Shown one piece after another: positions 30,956 to 41,640 of a DNA stretch of 64,000 nt (position 1 is its first letter; each line of letters starts with the position of its first letter). Origin of the DNA: Agapetus fuscipes (lineage: Eukaryota > Arthropoda > Insecta > Trichoptera > Glossosomatidae). The DNA lies in the NCBI GenBank assembly GCA_951799405.1, contig OX637335.1:17736342-17800341 (forward strand), written 5' to 3'. The translations under genes were made by a program, and so were the position numbers. The notes below the pieces were generated by a model that was not told the origin of the DNA, did not search any database, and worked only from the letters and a program-made list of their open reading frames with translations.

Positions 30956-32117
30956 AGAGAGAGGGATATCTATAGAGAGAAGATGGTCACTACTTCTTCA
31001 ATATTTAATTCACCCTTGCAAGGATAAAATCCCAACCAAAAGAAATATTATAGTATTCAACAGCACCATACAAGAAAGGCTATTTTTTATTATTATAGCT
31101 GATGTTACGTGTAAGACTTGTATATGAGAGCAGATATCCTGAGAGAAGGTAGACCTTGGAGAGGCTTTACACCTCTTTTCTTTCAATATTCCAAAACTAA
31201 AAAATTTACCAATGCAAGGACTAAAGCATATCTAAAGAAAATTCAACAGCACGATCGGAAACATTTATTTTATTAATATCTAGAACTGAAACACAAGAAA
31301 GTGAGAGACGGTAGTGGGGAGCGACACTCTTGCCGAACAGACTAAAAAATCACCTTTGCTTAGCGCAACATCAATTCTAACGTCAACAAAATTACAGCAC
31401 AATCCAAAACATTTTTTTAAATTATTTCTCTTCAACTGAAAAACAAGCAAGTGACAGGGGATCTCGAGAGAAGGTAGCGAGAAGCGAAAGAATCAAAACT
31501 CACCTATGCTTACCTCAAAATCAGATTCAAGGAATAAAAAAGTTACAGCACAATCCAAAACATTTTTTTTTTAAATGAATCTCTTCAACTGAAACATAAG
31601 CAAGTGATAATGGATCTTGAGACGAGGTAGGGAGAAGCAAAATAATCAGAACTCACCTTTGCTTACCAAAAAATCAGATCCAAAGAATAAAAAAGTTACA
31701 GCACAATCCAAAACATTTTTTTTTAATTAATCTCTTGAAACACAAGCAAGTGAGAGGGGATCTCGAATGAGAAGGAAGTGAGAAGCGAAAGAATCAAAAC
31801 TCATCTTTGCTTACCAAAAATTCAGATCCAAGGAATAAAAAAGTTACAGCACAATCCAAAACGTTTTTTTAAATTAATCTCTTGAAACACAAACAAGTGA
31901 GAGGGGATCTCGAGAGAGAGAAGGTAGTGGGGAGCGACACCTTTGCAGCGCACAATCAAAACTCACCTTTGCTTAGCACAAAATCCAATCCAAAGCGAAA
32001 CAAAAAAGTTACAGCACAGCACAAAACAAAATCAGTTTAGATCGATTGTTTTAGTTTTAAAAGGCACTTCACTGTAATCCATGTATGGGGTTGTATTATT
32101 TATTTATTTTTTTGTTT

Positions 32118-32440
32118 TTAATTATTATTTGGGGTTCGAACCGCGGCGCGGACCCAGTTGGCACAGCGGTCGCAGCGTTCGACTTGGGGACGCGCGGTAG
32201 ACTGGTTCGCAGCCGCGGTGGGGCTGAGCTATTGCCCAAGCGGAGCGGGAAAGTAAAAGTGAACAGCGACGAGGAGGACGCCCCTCGCCCCTGCGCCCGC
32301 GCCTCCGCCCCCAAACACAAAACCAAATAGTCAACGAAATAATGTTGTACAATATTATGCCGAATGCGGAGCCGAGAGAGGCTGCAGCCGGGCTGAGAAC
32401 TAACACAAAACAAATAAAAAATATATTATAAAATCTCTTT
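32118..32440 (+). mobile_element. SINE-C, GC-rich tRNA-derived element
   Basis: GACCCAGTTGGCACAGCGGT (about 32151-32170) contains a good A box (TGGCACAGCGG); CTGGTTCGCAGCC (about 32203-32215) resembles a B box. The spacing fits a tRNA-like head. The body is GC-rich (CGAGGAGGACGCCCCTCGCC), unlike the surroundings, and the 3' end is A-rich (AAAATATATTATAAAATC). Single copy in this window, so family status is inferred. It abuts the satellite array. A minus-strand ORF of ~105 codons here is a shadow of the GC-rich body. Confidence 0.5.
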
Positions 32441-33045
32441 TTTGACAATTTTTCAAAAATGCCTTTTTAGGATGCGTTTCTATTGATGGGCCGATAATTT
32501 TTATCGTTGCATTTTTTTTTTGTACATTTATACTAATTTGTTAGTAATAAAATAATTAAAAATAGATATTAAATAAGTGTATTATTATGTAGTTTTCAAG
32601 TCATTTTCGGCAGTAAAAAATTCCGTTTTTTTAACGATTTAGCACACTTGATGGATGTATAAAAATATGTTGTGGACTAATTTTAGATGTGTAATTTAGT
32701 ATGAAGAACTTTTAGCTGAATATATTGTGCTCAAAATTTGAACACATGTGTTAAAAAAATAAAAATCATGTACGTAATAATATTAATGTACATACATTGT
32801 GTACACAGTCATGTTTTTCTAACACAAAAATAGCTAAATTCATAATCCGAAAATTACGGTTTCATATTTTTGTCACAGTAAAAAAGATCTCAAGTAAGTC
32901 TGTGTTTAAGAACCATTTAAGACCATAAGACCATTTAAATGTTAATATGTCTTTGCAACTTACATTAACATCATGGTTTTTTGTAATTTTTGCTAAATTC
33001 CTTTCTGTTTGGTTTTCTTTCAACTTAAATTAAAATTGACTAAGT
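32441..33045. other. No recognised gene
   Basis: AT-rich. A LINE-A-like scrap, ATGTTAATATGTCTTTGCAACTT, is at about 32939-32961. Nothing else. Confidence 0.5.
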
Positions 33046-33049
33046 ATAG

Positions 33050-33120
33050 GAATTAATGGAGGCAGCTCTGCAAAAGCTCTGATCACCCCTAGCTGATTGA
33101 TGACAGAGTTACAGTAACTA
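33050..33120 (+). pseudogene. LINE-A' 3' end fragment
   Basis: AATGGAGGCAGCTCTGC matches the KKWRQLC segment at 24328-24344, and GAGTTACAGTAACT is the (TTACAG)-type 3' end. Confidence 0.5.
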
Positions 33121-33242
33121 TTGACTTTAAATATGGGTATTCGGTACCTACGTTTATACAAAGAGGTGCACGCTCGTGAATTAGCATTTACAATATGTTG
33201 TCGTAACCCGGCCTGGTTGCTAATAATTTCTTCTTTTTTTTT

Positions 33243-33495
33243 AGGCTTTCACGGCCGGATTCAGATGCTTGATTTTGTGTTTCCGGGCTTTGACCATCTT
33301 GTTTTTTTCTTTTCCTTTTCTTCTTCTAGATACTCACTTCTGTAAGCAGAGCATCGAAGAAATCACACATAGAGGTGACGAATCGACAGCTGAAGTCTTC
33401 AAGAAGTATCAAGAAGAAGAAAAATAAATAAAAAAGAAGAAAAGAAGCAAAAAATATGGACCAAGGTCACAGCCCGGAAACGCAAAATCATGAAT
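33243..33495. repeat. Inverted repeat element with CCCGGAAAC arms
   Basis: TTTTGTGTTTCCGGGCTTTG (33273-33292) is inverted at about 33467-33490 (GTCACAGCCCGGAAACGCAA). The left arm begins GGCTTTCACGGCCGGATTCA. The spacer is GAA/AAG-rich. Probably a MITE-like element; class unknown. Confidence 0.5.
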
Positions 33496-33499
33496 TTAT

Positions 33500-34745
33500 T
33501 ATTTGTTGCTAAGGACGGCAGTCCCATACAAAACTGAACTTTGTTCGCCGAGAAAAAAGTTCCAAACTCAAAAATGTTCCAACTTCATTCAACCTCATTC
33601 CCGCCTTCATAAACATCATAAAAATTTTCATTATTATTATTCTCTTTTCTTTCACTGTTTAACTATATATTTTGTTTTTCTTTTTACTCATATATTTCTT
33701 CACATATTTTCATATATTTCTGCATTTCAGTATTTTTCTATGTACTTTTTCTATTGATGTATTATTTTTTATGGCTGGTCATGTATTGCACCCTCCACAT
33801 GACCAAGCTGGAATAAACACTTATTATTATTATTATTATCACCCTTTTTTCAAATATATTTTTTTTATACTTAAAACTCATACGGCATAGAATGCCTTTT
33901 AGAACAACAAAAATGTCTACAGATACAAAGCAAAAGCTCCATTGGCGTGGATAGTGCCACTAAACGGCGCTGATAAAATTGTGCAATTATTTTTATTAAA
34001 ACAATTTTTTGTACCATTAATTGAATCTTGTTCAGGAAAAGCAGCGAATTTCTACGATCGGAAGAACTTCACTAACGAACACTTTTACTCTTTAAACTCC
34101 GAGTCCGCTTCTGTTGCTCTCCCATCGGCCGCCATTTCTTTCACCCCCCCCTCCCCGACTACCCCGGCCGCCCCATCCTCTCTTCGCCTTACAACATTTT
34201 CTTCTCCCTGCTTTCAAGGTCATCAACTTTCTGGCCGCGTGTGCGTCCGTATACCGTACCCCAAGATATAAATCATTAAATGCATGGAAACGTGAACGCT
34301 GCATAGAGGCGTTGTTTAAGTTTACATATGTTTATATAATAAACGCTGTAGTTGAGTTGTTGTGTATAGTAGTTATATACTAGGGGTGCCTCAGTGGACA
34401 GCGTTGGCAGCCAGGTGAATCTAAAATCTTTATCATTATTAGATTAACATAATTTAAAGTCCAACAATCAGAGTGTTTGAGTGAGAATCTTTTAAAAAGA
34501 GTAAAGATTTCCATAAACGATGCTAAAAACTACTTTATACATTTTTTTACTTTTTTTAACAATTGAAACACTTTATTTTTTTATGCACTATCCACCAATG
34601 TTGTCGATAAACAAAAGTTTAACAATAATTCAGAAATATATCAAGAAATAATGAGATACGAGCATCTTAAATAATGACACTGTTTACTTTTACTATGTTT
34701 TATAAAATAAAAATATTCATGTGTGCGGTCCTCAGACCCATCTAT
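33500..34745. other. No recognised gene; pyrimidine-rich patch
   Basis: T-rich ORFs around 33600-33890 lack motifs. A C-rich patch at 34118-34200 (CACCCCCCCCTCCCCGACTA) gives a proline-rich chance ORF. A short (ATT)n run is near 33821. No family recognised. Confidence 0.5.
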
Positions 34746-34747
34746 AA

Positions 34748-34935
34748 TAATAAATCTATAATCTAAGTTGCAAGGATATATTCATTCAAAGCTCTCAGAT
34801 GTATGTATGCCCACAAACAAACACGTGTAGTTCGCGCTTACAAATGCCGATTGTGTACTTACAAATAAAATTCAAACCTCAAATGAACATAAGCCCCACA
34901 ACTTTTGCCGACCTTCCCTGAAACAGGGGTGACAC
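34748..34935 (-). mobile_element. LINE-A 3'-UTR copy, 5'-truncated
   Basis: AATCTATAATCTAAGTTGCA to CCTGAAACAGGGGTGACACG. ATGT is duplicated in the near-tail (GATGTATGTATGCCC). TATAATC-tail subfamily. Confidence 0.5.
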
Positions 34936-35589
34936 GGGGTGACCCATCATGAGGTTAATTGACCTTATTTTTGAAAAAGTGTATAAAACCTAGCAAAGAT
35001 TGCAATGTAGGTTTTTTTTTTCCAACAATGAGAGATATAAAAATAATTAGAAAATAATTTCCTTTATTTCAATTTTAAACACATTTTCGAAAATATCTTA
35101 AATTACCGCTTTTAATTCGATACGGCTCCAATCGCATTTAATTTTAGCGTAATACGAGTAAATTGTACACAGATACTGCCAAAGATACTGCGTATGTGTA
35201 GATGGAGAAGTATTTTTTTTTATACATAAGAAAACACCATTTTTATTTTTGCAATTGATTATTATTTATCAAGTATGTACTTTCTTCTACTGTCATTGTC
35301 AAGAAAACACTGCTAAAAAATTGACAAGACAAAACCCAGAATTTTCACTATGTAAATACCTACACCAACTCTAAAAAGTTTGATTCTAAATTATTTATAA
35401 TTTTTTGTAAGTTTTCATGAGTGTTAGCATTGCAACAAAAATAAGTGTATTTTTAAAACACACCAAATTTCTGATAGATACGCAATAAAATTATTGTAGG
35501 TAATTTGACACTGCACGAAAACTCGTGCCCTCAAGTAACAATAATCCAGATTTCGTACCAACTTGAAAAATCCCTTCACCGCGATAATA
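34936..35589. other. No recognised gene
   Basis: AT-rich, no coding motif or known repeat. Confidence 0.5.
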
Positions 35590-36420
35590 AATTCGGCTCG
35601 CTCACAAACACGCCAGCGGGCGCGATAGCTTTACCTTTCGCTTTCAGTTAACCCGCGCCGCTCACCGCTCCTCTACCCGCCCCGCTCGCCGCTGCGCTAC
35701 CGAGCTGCACACGCAGCGGATCCCCAGTAACCCTACTCCTGTGTTTACTTATTATTCGCGTTAAACGCTATTTAGCTATCCCTGAGGCAAACTATTAATT
35801 ACATGTTATTCTGATCTAAGGGTTCTTGTATTGTATCTGCACTTAAATACGATTCTCTCTTAGCTCTTCCATCACCTCACCGATATTCTTACAAATTCTT
35901 CAACTTCTTCCACTTTTAAATCTGCTCTTTTACCCGCTTTACTCACTGTTTCCCTACTCGTTCTGTTCGCCGCTTTCCTACCTCTTATGTTCATCTCTCC
36001 TCCATCAGCTCACCATTCTTCTACACTCATCCCCCTTCTAGCCGCATCGCTCATCACTCATCACTCTTCCTTGTATCCGTTTTTCCAACCGCTTCACGCA
36101 TTTTTACTCGCCGCTTTCCTACCCGCTATATTGATCTCTCCTTCATCAGTTCACCATTCTTCTACACTTATCAGTTATCACTCTTCCTTCTATTTGTTCT
36201 TCGACCCGCTTCAAGCATCTTTACCCGCCGCTTTCCTACCCGCTCCGCTCGCCGCCCCGCTACCCGCGTGCATCTTGCGACAGTGCTGAACCGGGTCACG
36301 CATAAATCATGGAGCGTTACGCAACTGTGCGGGTAGGTGCGCGCACTCCGTAAGGGACTTTCGTCATGAGAGAGCGAGCCGCGGCCAGAGCGACGCAAGC
36401 AAACGCAGAGACAACGTTAA
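35590..36420. other. CpG-rich island with pyrimidine-rich tandem repeats
   Basis: Markedly GC- and CpG-rich compared with the rest of the window. CGCCGCTTTCCTACC recurs at about 35969, 36109 and 36227 with similar following sequence (ATCTCTCCTTCATCAG, CACCATTCTTCTACAC), so diverged units of about 118-140 bp are in tandem. The edges (35640-35720 and 36240-36400) carry CCGCTCGCCGC and GAGCGAGCCGCGGCC. It could be a promoter or first-exon region or a GC-rich satellite. No splice-supported coding frame is visible. Confidence 0.5.
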
Positions 36421-36549
36421 CGTTAAAGTTAAATAAAGTACAATGATGTGAATCAACACAGATTGATGTTGAATGATGCAAATCAACAGAGAAAACTAAA
36501 AAAAAAACGAATGATTTTGAAAAACAAAACGTTTATAATTGGGTACTAG

Positions 36550-36675
36550 TGAAACTTAAATGAACACAAGCTCTGCAACTCTTGCCGCCGCGACGTTCCC
36601 TGAAACATTCCCAGAGTGAATATTTTTTTACATTATGGAATATCAGCGTCATACCGACGTACAATTCAAGAAACA
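36550..36675 (-). mobile_element. LINE-A 3'-UTR copy, degenerate
   Basis: AAATGAACACAAGCTCTGCA, GACGTTCCCTGAAACATTCC and CGTCATACCGACGTACAATT match the 5' part of the block in reverse. Confidence 0.5.
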
Positions 36676-36904
36676 AAAATGATCATTTAATTAATTAAAA
36701 ATTCATAAAACGTATTTGTAATTCACTTATATTGATACCCTCTCTTTAAAATGAGGAAGACTTGGTTGAAGATTTTTCTTTACTTTAGTTTTTTTATTCT
36801 CTTTTTCAGTACAAGTTACAGGTTACAAGTTTCTCTGCCCACAAGGCGACAAATAATGAGATAAAATGTTTGTGCTTAAATTTGAGTGCTTGAGATTTAT
36901 GACT

Positions 36905-37106
36905 AAATCTGTGTTGGCCGGTGTTTTGCCGAACGCCGCGCCGGCCAATCAGCGTGCAGGGTTATTGAGATCTCTAGACTTAATTTGTGTTGGCCGGTGT
37001 TTTGCCGAACGCCGGCCAATCAGCGTGCAGGGTTATTGATATCTCTAGACTTAATTTGTGTTGGCCGGTGTTTTGCCGAACGCCGGCCAATCAGCGTGCA
37101 GGGTTA
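36905..37106. repeat. GC-rich minisatellite, three copies, period 71-76 bp
   Basis: GTGTTGGCCGGTGTTTTGCC starts at 36911, 36987 and 37058. Each unit contains an imperfect palindrome (GGCCGGTGTTTTGCCGAACG then CCGGCC), the invariant CCAATCAGCGTGCAGGGTTA and, in the first two, TCTCTAGACTTAAT. Unit 1 has an extra CGCCG. The copies are almost identical, so the expansion is young. CCAATCAG resembles a CCAAT box, but nothing shows promoter function. Confidence 0.5.
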
Positions 37107-37200
37107 AGTTTTGTCATGGAGTTTGGCGGCGGCGAAATCCAGGGCCTTCATTAATTGAGTGTGGCGTATCAATGTATTTCTTTTTTTTGTGCTTGAACAT

Positions 37201-37224
37201 TTTCGCCTAATAAGGCATCTTCAG
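37201..37224 (-). repeat. Hammerhead-like CTGAAGA-stem-GAAA motif
   Basis: The minus strand reads CTGAAGA, T, GCCT-TATT-AGGC, GAAAATGTT. The 4-bp stem is perfect. Same layout as 6479-6501 and 15530-15556, with a different stem and loop. Confidence 0.5.
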
Positions 37225-38135
37225 GAGCAGAATAGTTAACACTAAAAAATATAACGATCAATTTAATTTTAAGGTTAAATGCATTTTTATCCTCACTTAT
37301 AGAATCATGCTACTTACACCTATGGGGCACTCCAAAAAAATGGCAGATACCTACCTCTATATTCACTGAAATTTAGTAAGTCTCCCGTACAAGATTCCTT
37401 TAACAAAAATAGGTCTTGAATAGCATTCATGACATTTTTTTTAAAGCTTTTTTTTTGTAATTGAAAAATATTTTGAAATTTGATTTAAAAGTACATTACA
37501 TTGCAATCACCGTGTTGTGAACACAGTATTCGCCTACCTGCAAAAGGTCCCCTCTTTTTTACATTTTGTATTCATACACTACACACTATATATATATATA
37601 CCTCACACCACTACTTCGCCATACTTCTCCATACTTCTCCATACTTTCTTTTGTATGTTTCTCCATAGGATGCCCGCTTTGTGCTGAAAGAGACGTACAT
37701 ACATATATACGAGTATTATTATAAAGGAGCGTTGCCCAACAGTCGTGCTTTCAAATTCACTTTTTCTTTCTTTCGCACACTCCCAGAAAAATAATATATT
37801 ATTTATATAGACAGTTAAAAGTAAGTAGGGCATAAGCGACAAAAACTAAATTGTTCAGGAGAGCATTTTAAAGTTTGAGATTGCGGAAAAATGGACATAA
37901 CTTTTTTATTTTTTATCATATCGCTAAAATCAAAACAGCTCTAAAATTAAACAAATGAAGGTATTTATTCGCATTTCTATTAATGTGGTTTAACGCTGTT
38001 TTACGATTTTTTATGTCACAAGCGCCTTTAGGACAAAAAAGGCCAAAATCTTGTCCGTTAGACCAAAACCATACTTCGAAAACGCAGTTTTTCGCTTGGG
38101 CATAAACAACGCAAAAATCATGAACAGTCTTCTGT
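37225..38135. other. No recognised gene
   Basis: AT-rich with short tandem runs, e.g. (TA)n near 37590 and CCATACTTCTC repeats near 37619-37645. Two minus-strand ORFs of about 80 codons show no family motif. Confidence 0.5.
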
Positions 38136-38280
38136 AAATCTAATTTGCAAAGATATATTGACATTTAAGACCCACATTTAAAGCATTCCCACAAGCAGGC
38201 ACGTGTGTGTTCGCGTAACACATGCCGCATGCAAAAAAACACAATCTCAAATGAGCAGAATCCCTGCAACTCTACATCTG
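38136..38280 (-). mobile_element. LINE-A 3'-UTR copy, 5'-truncated
   Basis: TAAATCTAATTTGCAAAGAT to GAATCCCTGCAACTCTACAT. It ends about 10 bp before the LTR. Confidence 0.5.
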
Positions 38281-38290
38281 TTCTGTACAG

Positions 38291-38625
38291 TAACGAATAT
38301 GTAATAGTGTGTTTTTGCTTGTCTCTGGTAGAGTATGCGATAAAGTCTGTGAAGTCTCTAGAGTCTAGATGATAGGTGCATATTATATTGGTATTGGTCG
38401 AGATTGCTTGAGTATTCTAGGAAGGTCTCGCATGCTCCGATTCTCAATGATTCGAGAATTATCCTTAGTCTTACTATAAATACGGACCAAATCTGACAGC
38501 AGCGAGATAAGCCAATCGACCGTTGTATAGTGAAGGTATAATATGACTCTGTATGTGAACCGTAAAATGAATTGTGTAAAAATAAATAATTGTATTTTTT
38601 ACTAAATTGAACCCGGTAAAATCAC
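38291..38625 (+). mobile_element. Solo LTR-like element, copy 1
   Basis: Starts near TAACGAATATGTAATAGTGT. It has GATTCTCAATGATTCGAGAA, a TATA-like CTATAAATACGGACC (about 38473-38487), GACTCTGTATGTGAACCGTA, an AAATAAATAATTG polyadenylation-like region and an end near CCCGGTAAAATCAC. A second copy on the opposite strand (61944-62294) shares all these blocks. No internal gag-pol sequence is present, so solo LTRs are the simplest reading; terminal bases and target duplication were not resolved. Confidence 0.5.
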
Positions 38626-38680
38626 CGTTCCACTAGGGTTGGCCGGTACCTCCGCAGATGCGTCTCCACTTGTCTATAAT
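38626..38680 (-). pseudogene. LINE-A' C-terminal tip
   Basis: The minus strand reads DKWRRICGGTGQP and stop, like DRKKWRRIYGETGHP at 23272-23425. It immediately follows the LTR. Confidence 0.5.
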
Positions 38681-39087
38681 TAAAGTATATCACTTGGACA
38701 CTTACATATTTTGTTATCTTATCAGTGCCTCGGATAAAAATGTAGCATTATGGTAGGCTAACTCTTTTCTAACAGACTGATTATAAACATGGCTAAGCAC
38801 TCATGTGCTATATACGAGTACTTTTTGTAATCTTTATCTTATGTACCAACTGGCGCTAAAATCCGAGCGATAAGATTCACCAGTAAACTACCAAATCTAC
38901 CAAAAAAAATACATTTTTTTCAAAAAAAAAATTTTTTTTTTTGAAGACACAGTTTTATTTTCACAGTTTATTTCAATTAAATCACCTAAGCGCTATCGGA
39001 CTTTATCCATCCATCTTCAGAGTCTAACTGAGGTAAAACGTAAGGATGAAAATTCAAGGCAGGGATGAGAGAGTGGAAAGTAAAACT
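38681..39087. other. No recognised gene
   Basis: Contains an A/T homopolymer cluster at about 38900-38945. No motif. Confidence 0.5.
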
Positions 39088-39329
39088 AATCTTTATCTAA
39101 GCTGCACAGATATTTATAATTTAAAATTAATATTAAACGCATTCTCACAAGCAGACATGTATAATTTCGCGCTAACACATGCCGCATGTGGACCAACAAT
39201 AAAAACCCAACCTCAAATGAACATAAGCCCTGCAACTCTTGCCGACCTTCCCTGAAACAGGGGTGACATTGGCAAAGTGTACCATTTTTTTACAGTATGG
39301 GTGGTCAACCTCATACGTCAAGGAAAATA
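39088..39329 (-). mobile_element. LINE-A 3'-UTR copy
   Basis: AATCTTTATCTAAGCTGCAC to GGTGGTCAACCTCATACGTC. The CCAACCTATA segment is deleted near the 5' side. Confidence 0.5.
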
Positions 39330-39459
39330 TAGTTTTTTAAGGAATAAATAGTTTTTAGGAATAATAAGTTTTTTTCCCACATTTTTTTACTTATTCCGTT
39401 GTTCCTTTCGCACACGGTATTTGTTTCATAAAAAGTTATTTTTAATTAACAGGTGGTAT

Positions 39460-39621
39460 TCATTTCTTGCGAAGGCTGAGAAAAACGTTGCGGGTATTTT
39501 ATTTTGGGGTTTGATATAAAAACCGAAACGGGGAAGTATTTCTGACACCCTCGGTGTCATTAGAACCCGAGCTCACGGCACGGAATGCAAGTACTCTACC
39601 AACTGAGCTATCGACCGGACT
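39460..39621 (-). mobile_element. SINE-B2 second-tRNA part
   Basis: CTACCAACTGAGCTATCGAC (inverted A box) and TAGAACCCGAGCTCACGGCA mark the second tRNA-like unit, with AAACCGAAACGGGGAAG downstream. Next to it, GATTGGGAACCACTG (about 39640-39654) looks like a hAT terminus, but no partner end was found. Confidence 0.5.
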
Positions 39622-40138
39622 CGTGCGATGGTTGAAAAAAGATTGGGAACCACTGTTCTAGCTCATACCATTTTTCAGCTGATAAAATCGAAGACGTAGT
39701 TTACTTAGCGCTATACATATTTTATTTTTATGATTTATTATATTTTTACCAATAATTGTGAAATTATTGCGTTATAGGTTGATACATAGTTAACTGATAA
39801 CAAATATCACTCGTCGCCCATTCACCAACACTCACTGTACTCCAACGCCCATAGATTAGGAGATTATCTTTTTTAAAACGACATAAATTCTATGATAATT
39901 TGTATTGTAGTTTTTTAACGATAATATAGACGGGGTTTTGCTTACACGTTGGCGAATCATCAGCATTACTGTAACGTCAACTAGATGGAAAGGAATTACA
40001 AAACACGCAAGGTAAACGATAGTTTAAAAGTAAATGTTGGAGTGGAGATGACTGATGAGAACGTTGTGTGAGTTGCTTTTAAAAGTCCCTCTGCGTTTTT
40101 TTTTACAAATATCTAAGTACTTTTTTTAAGGAATCCTA
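39622..40138. other. No recognised gene
   Basis: AT-rich; no coding motif. See the adjacent SINE entry for a hAT-like end. Confidence 0.5.
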
Positions 40139-40205
40139 TGCGGGAACTCCCTAGATTTCAGAAACTCGAGGTACTATGAAACTCGTTCTAGTGTCGCAGA
40201 GGTGT
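40139..40205 (+). repeat. Repeat F, copy 1
   Basis: CTCCCTAGATTTCAGA and TAGTGTCGCAGAGGTGT are shared, in reverse, with 45073-45140 (CACCTCTGCGGCACTA, TCTGAAATCTAGGGAG). Unknown class. A 116-codon minus-strand ORF overlapping this and extending to 40524 has no recognisable domain. Confidence 0.5.
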
Positions 40206-40522
40206 CGGTGGTGTGGCGATTTATGTCATGATCCTTTGTAGCAGGACAGTTAGCTGCGTATTGTCGTGTTGTGTGTCGTGTTGGCTTTCTTTTGAGACAC
40301 TGAAAGAAAGGGGCGATTGATGTTAGTTTTAAATAGGACGAGATTAAATTGGGCTGGGAACACAGATACCGGTAACTCGCTTCATAAACAGGCAGTTTGG
40401 CAAAGGAATCAGTCGTAAAACACAAAGTTCTGATAGTTTTTATTTCGACTGCAACGTATTTTATTGGGCCATAAATACGACAAAGAATGAGGTCCGAACA
40501 TTCAAAATATCCCTTGTCACTC

Positions 40523-40772
40523 ATCTATAATCTATAATCTACGTTGCAAGGATATATTCATTCAAAGCTCTCAGATGTATGCCCACAAACAAACACGTGC
40601 AGTTCGCGCTTACAAATGCTGATTGTGTACTTACAAATAAAATCCAAACCTCAAATGAACATAAGCCCTGCAACTCTTGCCGACATTCCCTGAAACAGGG
40701 GTGACACTGGCAAAGTGAACCATTTTTTACAGTATGGGTGGTCAGCCTCATACCAACCTATAAGTCAAGGAA
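40523..40772 (-). mobile_element. LINE-A 3'-UTR copy, young subfamily
   Basis: CATCTATAATCTATAATCTA to CAACCTATAAGTCAAGGAAT. The following ~110 bp (AAATAACATTTAAGTATAAA, AAGAAATCTATACAAAAAAA) is shared with 51342-51440, so the copy extends farther into the UTR than the block. Confidence 0.5.
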
Positions 40773-41080
40773 TACGAGCAATAAATAACATTTAAGTATA
40801 AAGAAAAAAAACAACAAACCCTTAAAAAGAAATCTATACAAAAAAAGTAACAAATTTATTATGCAAAAATTGTAGCAAACTAATACACAATTACTAAGAT
40901 TATCAGTTAAAGAAAAAAAAGATGTTGGGAAATTACTTTAACGTGTGCTCTGATGTAAGTCAAATTGCAATCGGTGTTTTTAATAGATATAAGGAAAAAT
41001 GTAAATTTAAAATGTAAAAAAAAAATGTAAATGTAAAATGTAAAAATGTAAAATATGTAAAAATGTAATTTGTCATGTAT

Positions 41081-41342
41081 GTTCCTTGACTTATTGGTTG
41101 GTATGCATCTGACCACCCATACTGTAAAAAATGGTTCACTTTGCCAATGTCACCCCTGTTTCAGGGAAGGACGGCAAGAGTTGCAGCGCTTATGTTCATT
41201 TGAGATTGGGTTTTTATATTGTAGGTCCACATGCGGCATGTGTTAGCGCGAAATTATACATGTCTGGTTGTGGCAATGCATTTAATATAAATCTTAAATG
41301 ATATATATCTTTGCAGCTTAGATTAGATTAGATTAGATTAGA
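41081..41342 (+). mobile_element. LINE-A 3'-UTR copy with long (GATTA)n tail
   Basis: TTCCTTGACTTATTGGTTGG to GCTTAGATTAGATTAGATTA. Preceded by AATGTAATTTGTCATGTATG, also UTR. The upstream sequence is TAAAATG repeats (41010-41070). Confidence 0.5.
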
Positions 41343-41640
41343 TAACGAAATATGGTAGTTTTAACCTAAGAATATTTTTATTTTTTATATTATTCCTCAG
41401 ATTCAACCAATTTAGTAGGCGTATTATCTTATACTTCATAAAAAAATGAAAATGAAAACATAAGTTCAGAATTCTAACCTAAAAAAATGACAGATAAAAA
41501 AACTTTGTTTGGATCAACGACTAGCGCTTCAGGTGGTCAAAAATGGAACTTATTCGGCAGAATGATATCATTTTTTTTTCCCCCCATTTACAATGTTATG
41601 AGTCCATTTTCATTTGAAAAGTCTCAAAAAAGCATCGTTT

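Larger units (their letters stand above)
29690..32040. repeat. Satellite array, ~155-bp monomers, interrupted
   Basis: The landmark TTACAGCAC(AATCC) recurs at about 31392, 31554, 31696, 31854 and 32009, with a diverged CAACAGCAC at 31244: spacings 142-162. Each unit also has AATCTCTT-GAAACACAAGCAAG, GGGGATCTCGAGAGAAGGTA and CTCACCTTTGCTTAC. More diverged units (TTTACAGCAC at 29811, 29981 and about 30137) extend the array to the left. LINE-A and SINE-B1 (30363-30955) sit inside it. Monomers at the right are the most alike. No ORF spans the units. Confidence 0.5.

Noticed and set aside
32096..32448. Arginine/serine-rich ORFs of 105-107 codons
   Set aside because: Two overlapping frames of a GC-rich SINE body, explained by composition.
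34092..34304. Glycine/proline-rich ORFs on both strands
   Set aside because: Products of a C-rich patch (CACCCCCCCCTCCCC), no conserved motif.
39640..39654. hAT terminus GATTGGGAACCACTG
   Set aside because: Resembles CAGTGGTTCCCAA hAT ends, but no inverted partner or 8-bp duplication was found.
40174..40524. 116-codon ORF on the minus strand as a gene
   Set aside because: No domain, signal or repeat of any family; overlaps repeat F; length is plausible by chance.
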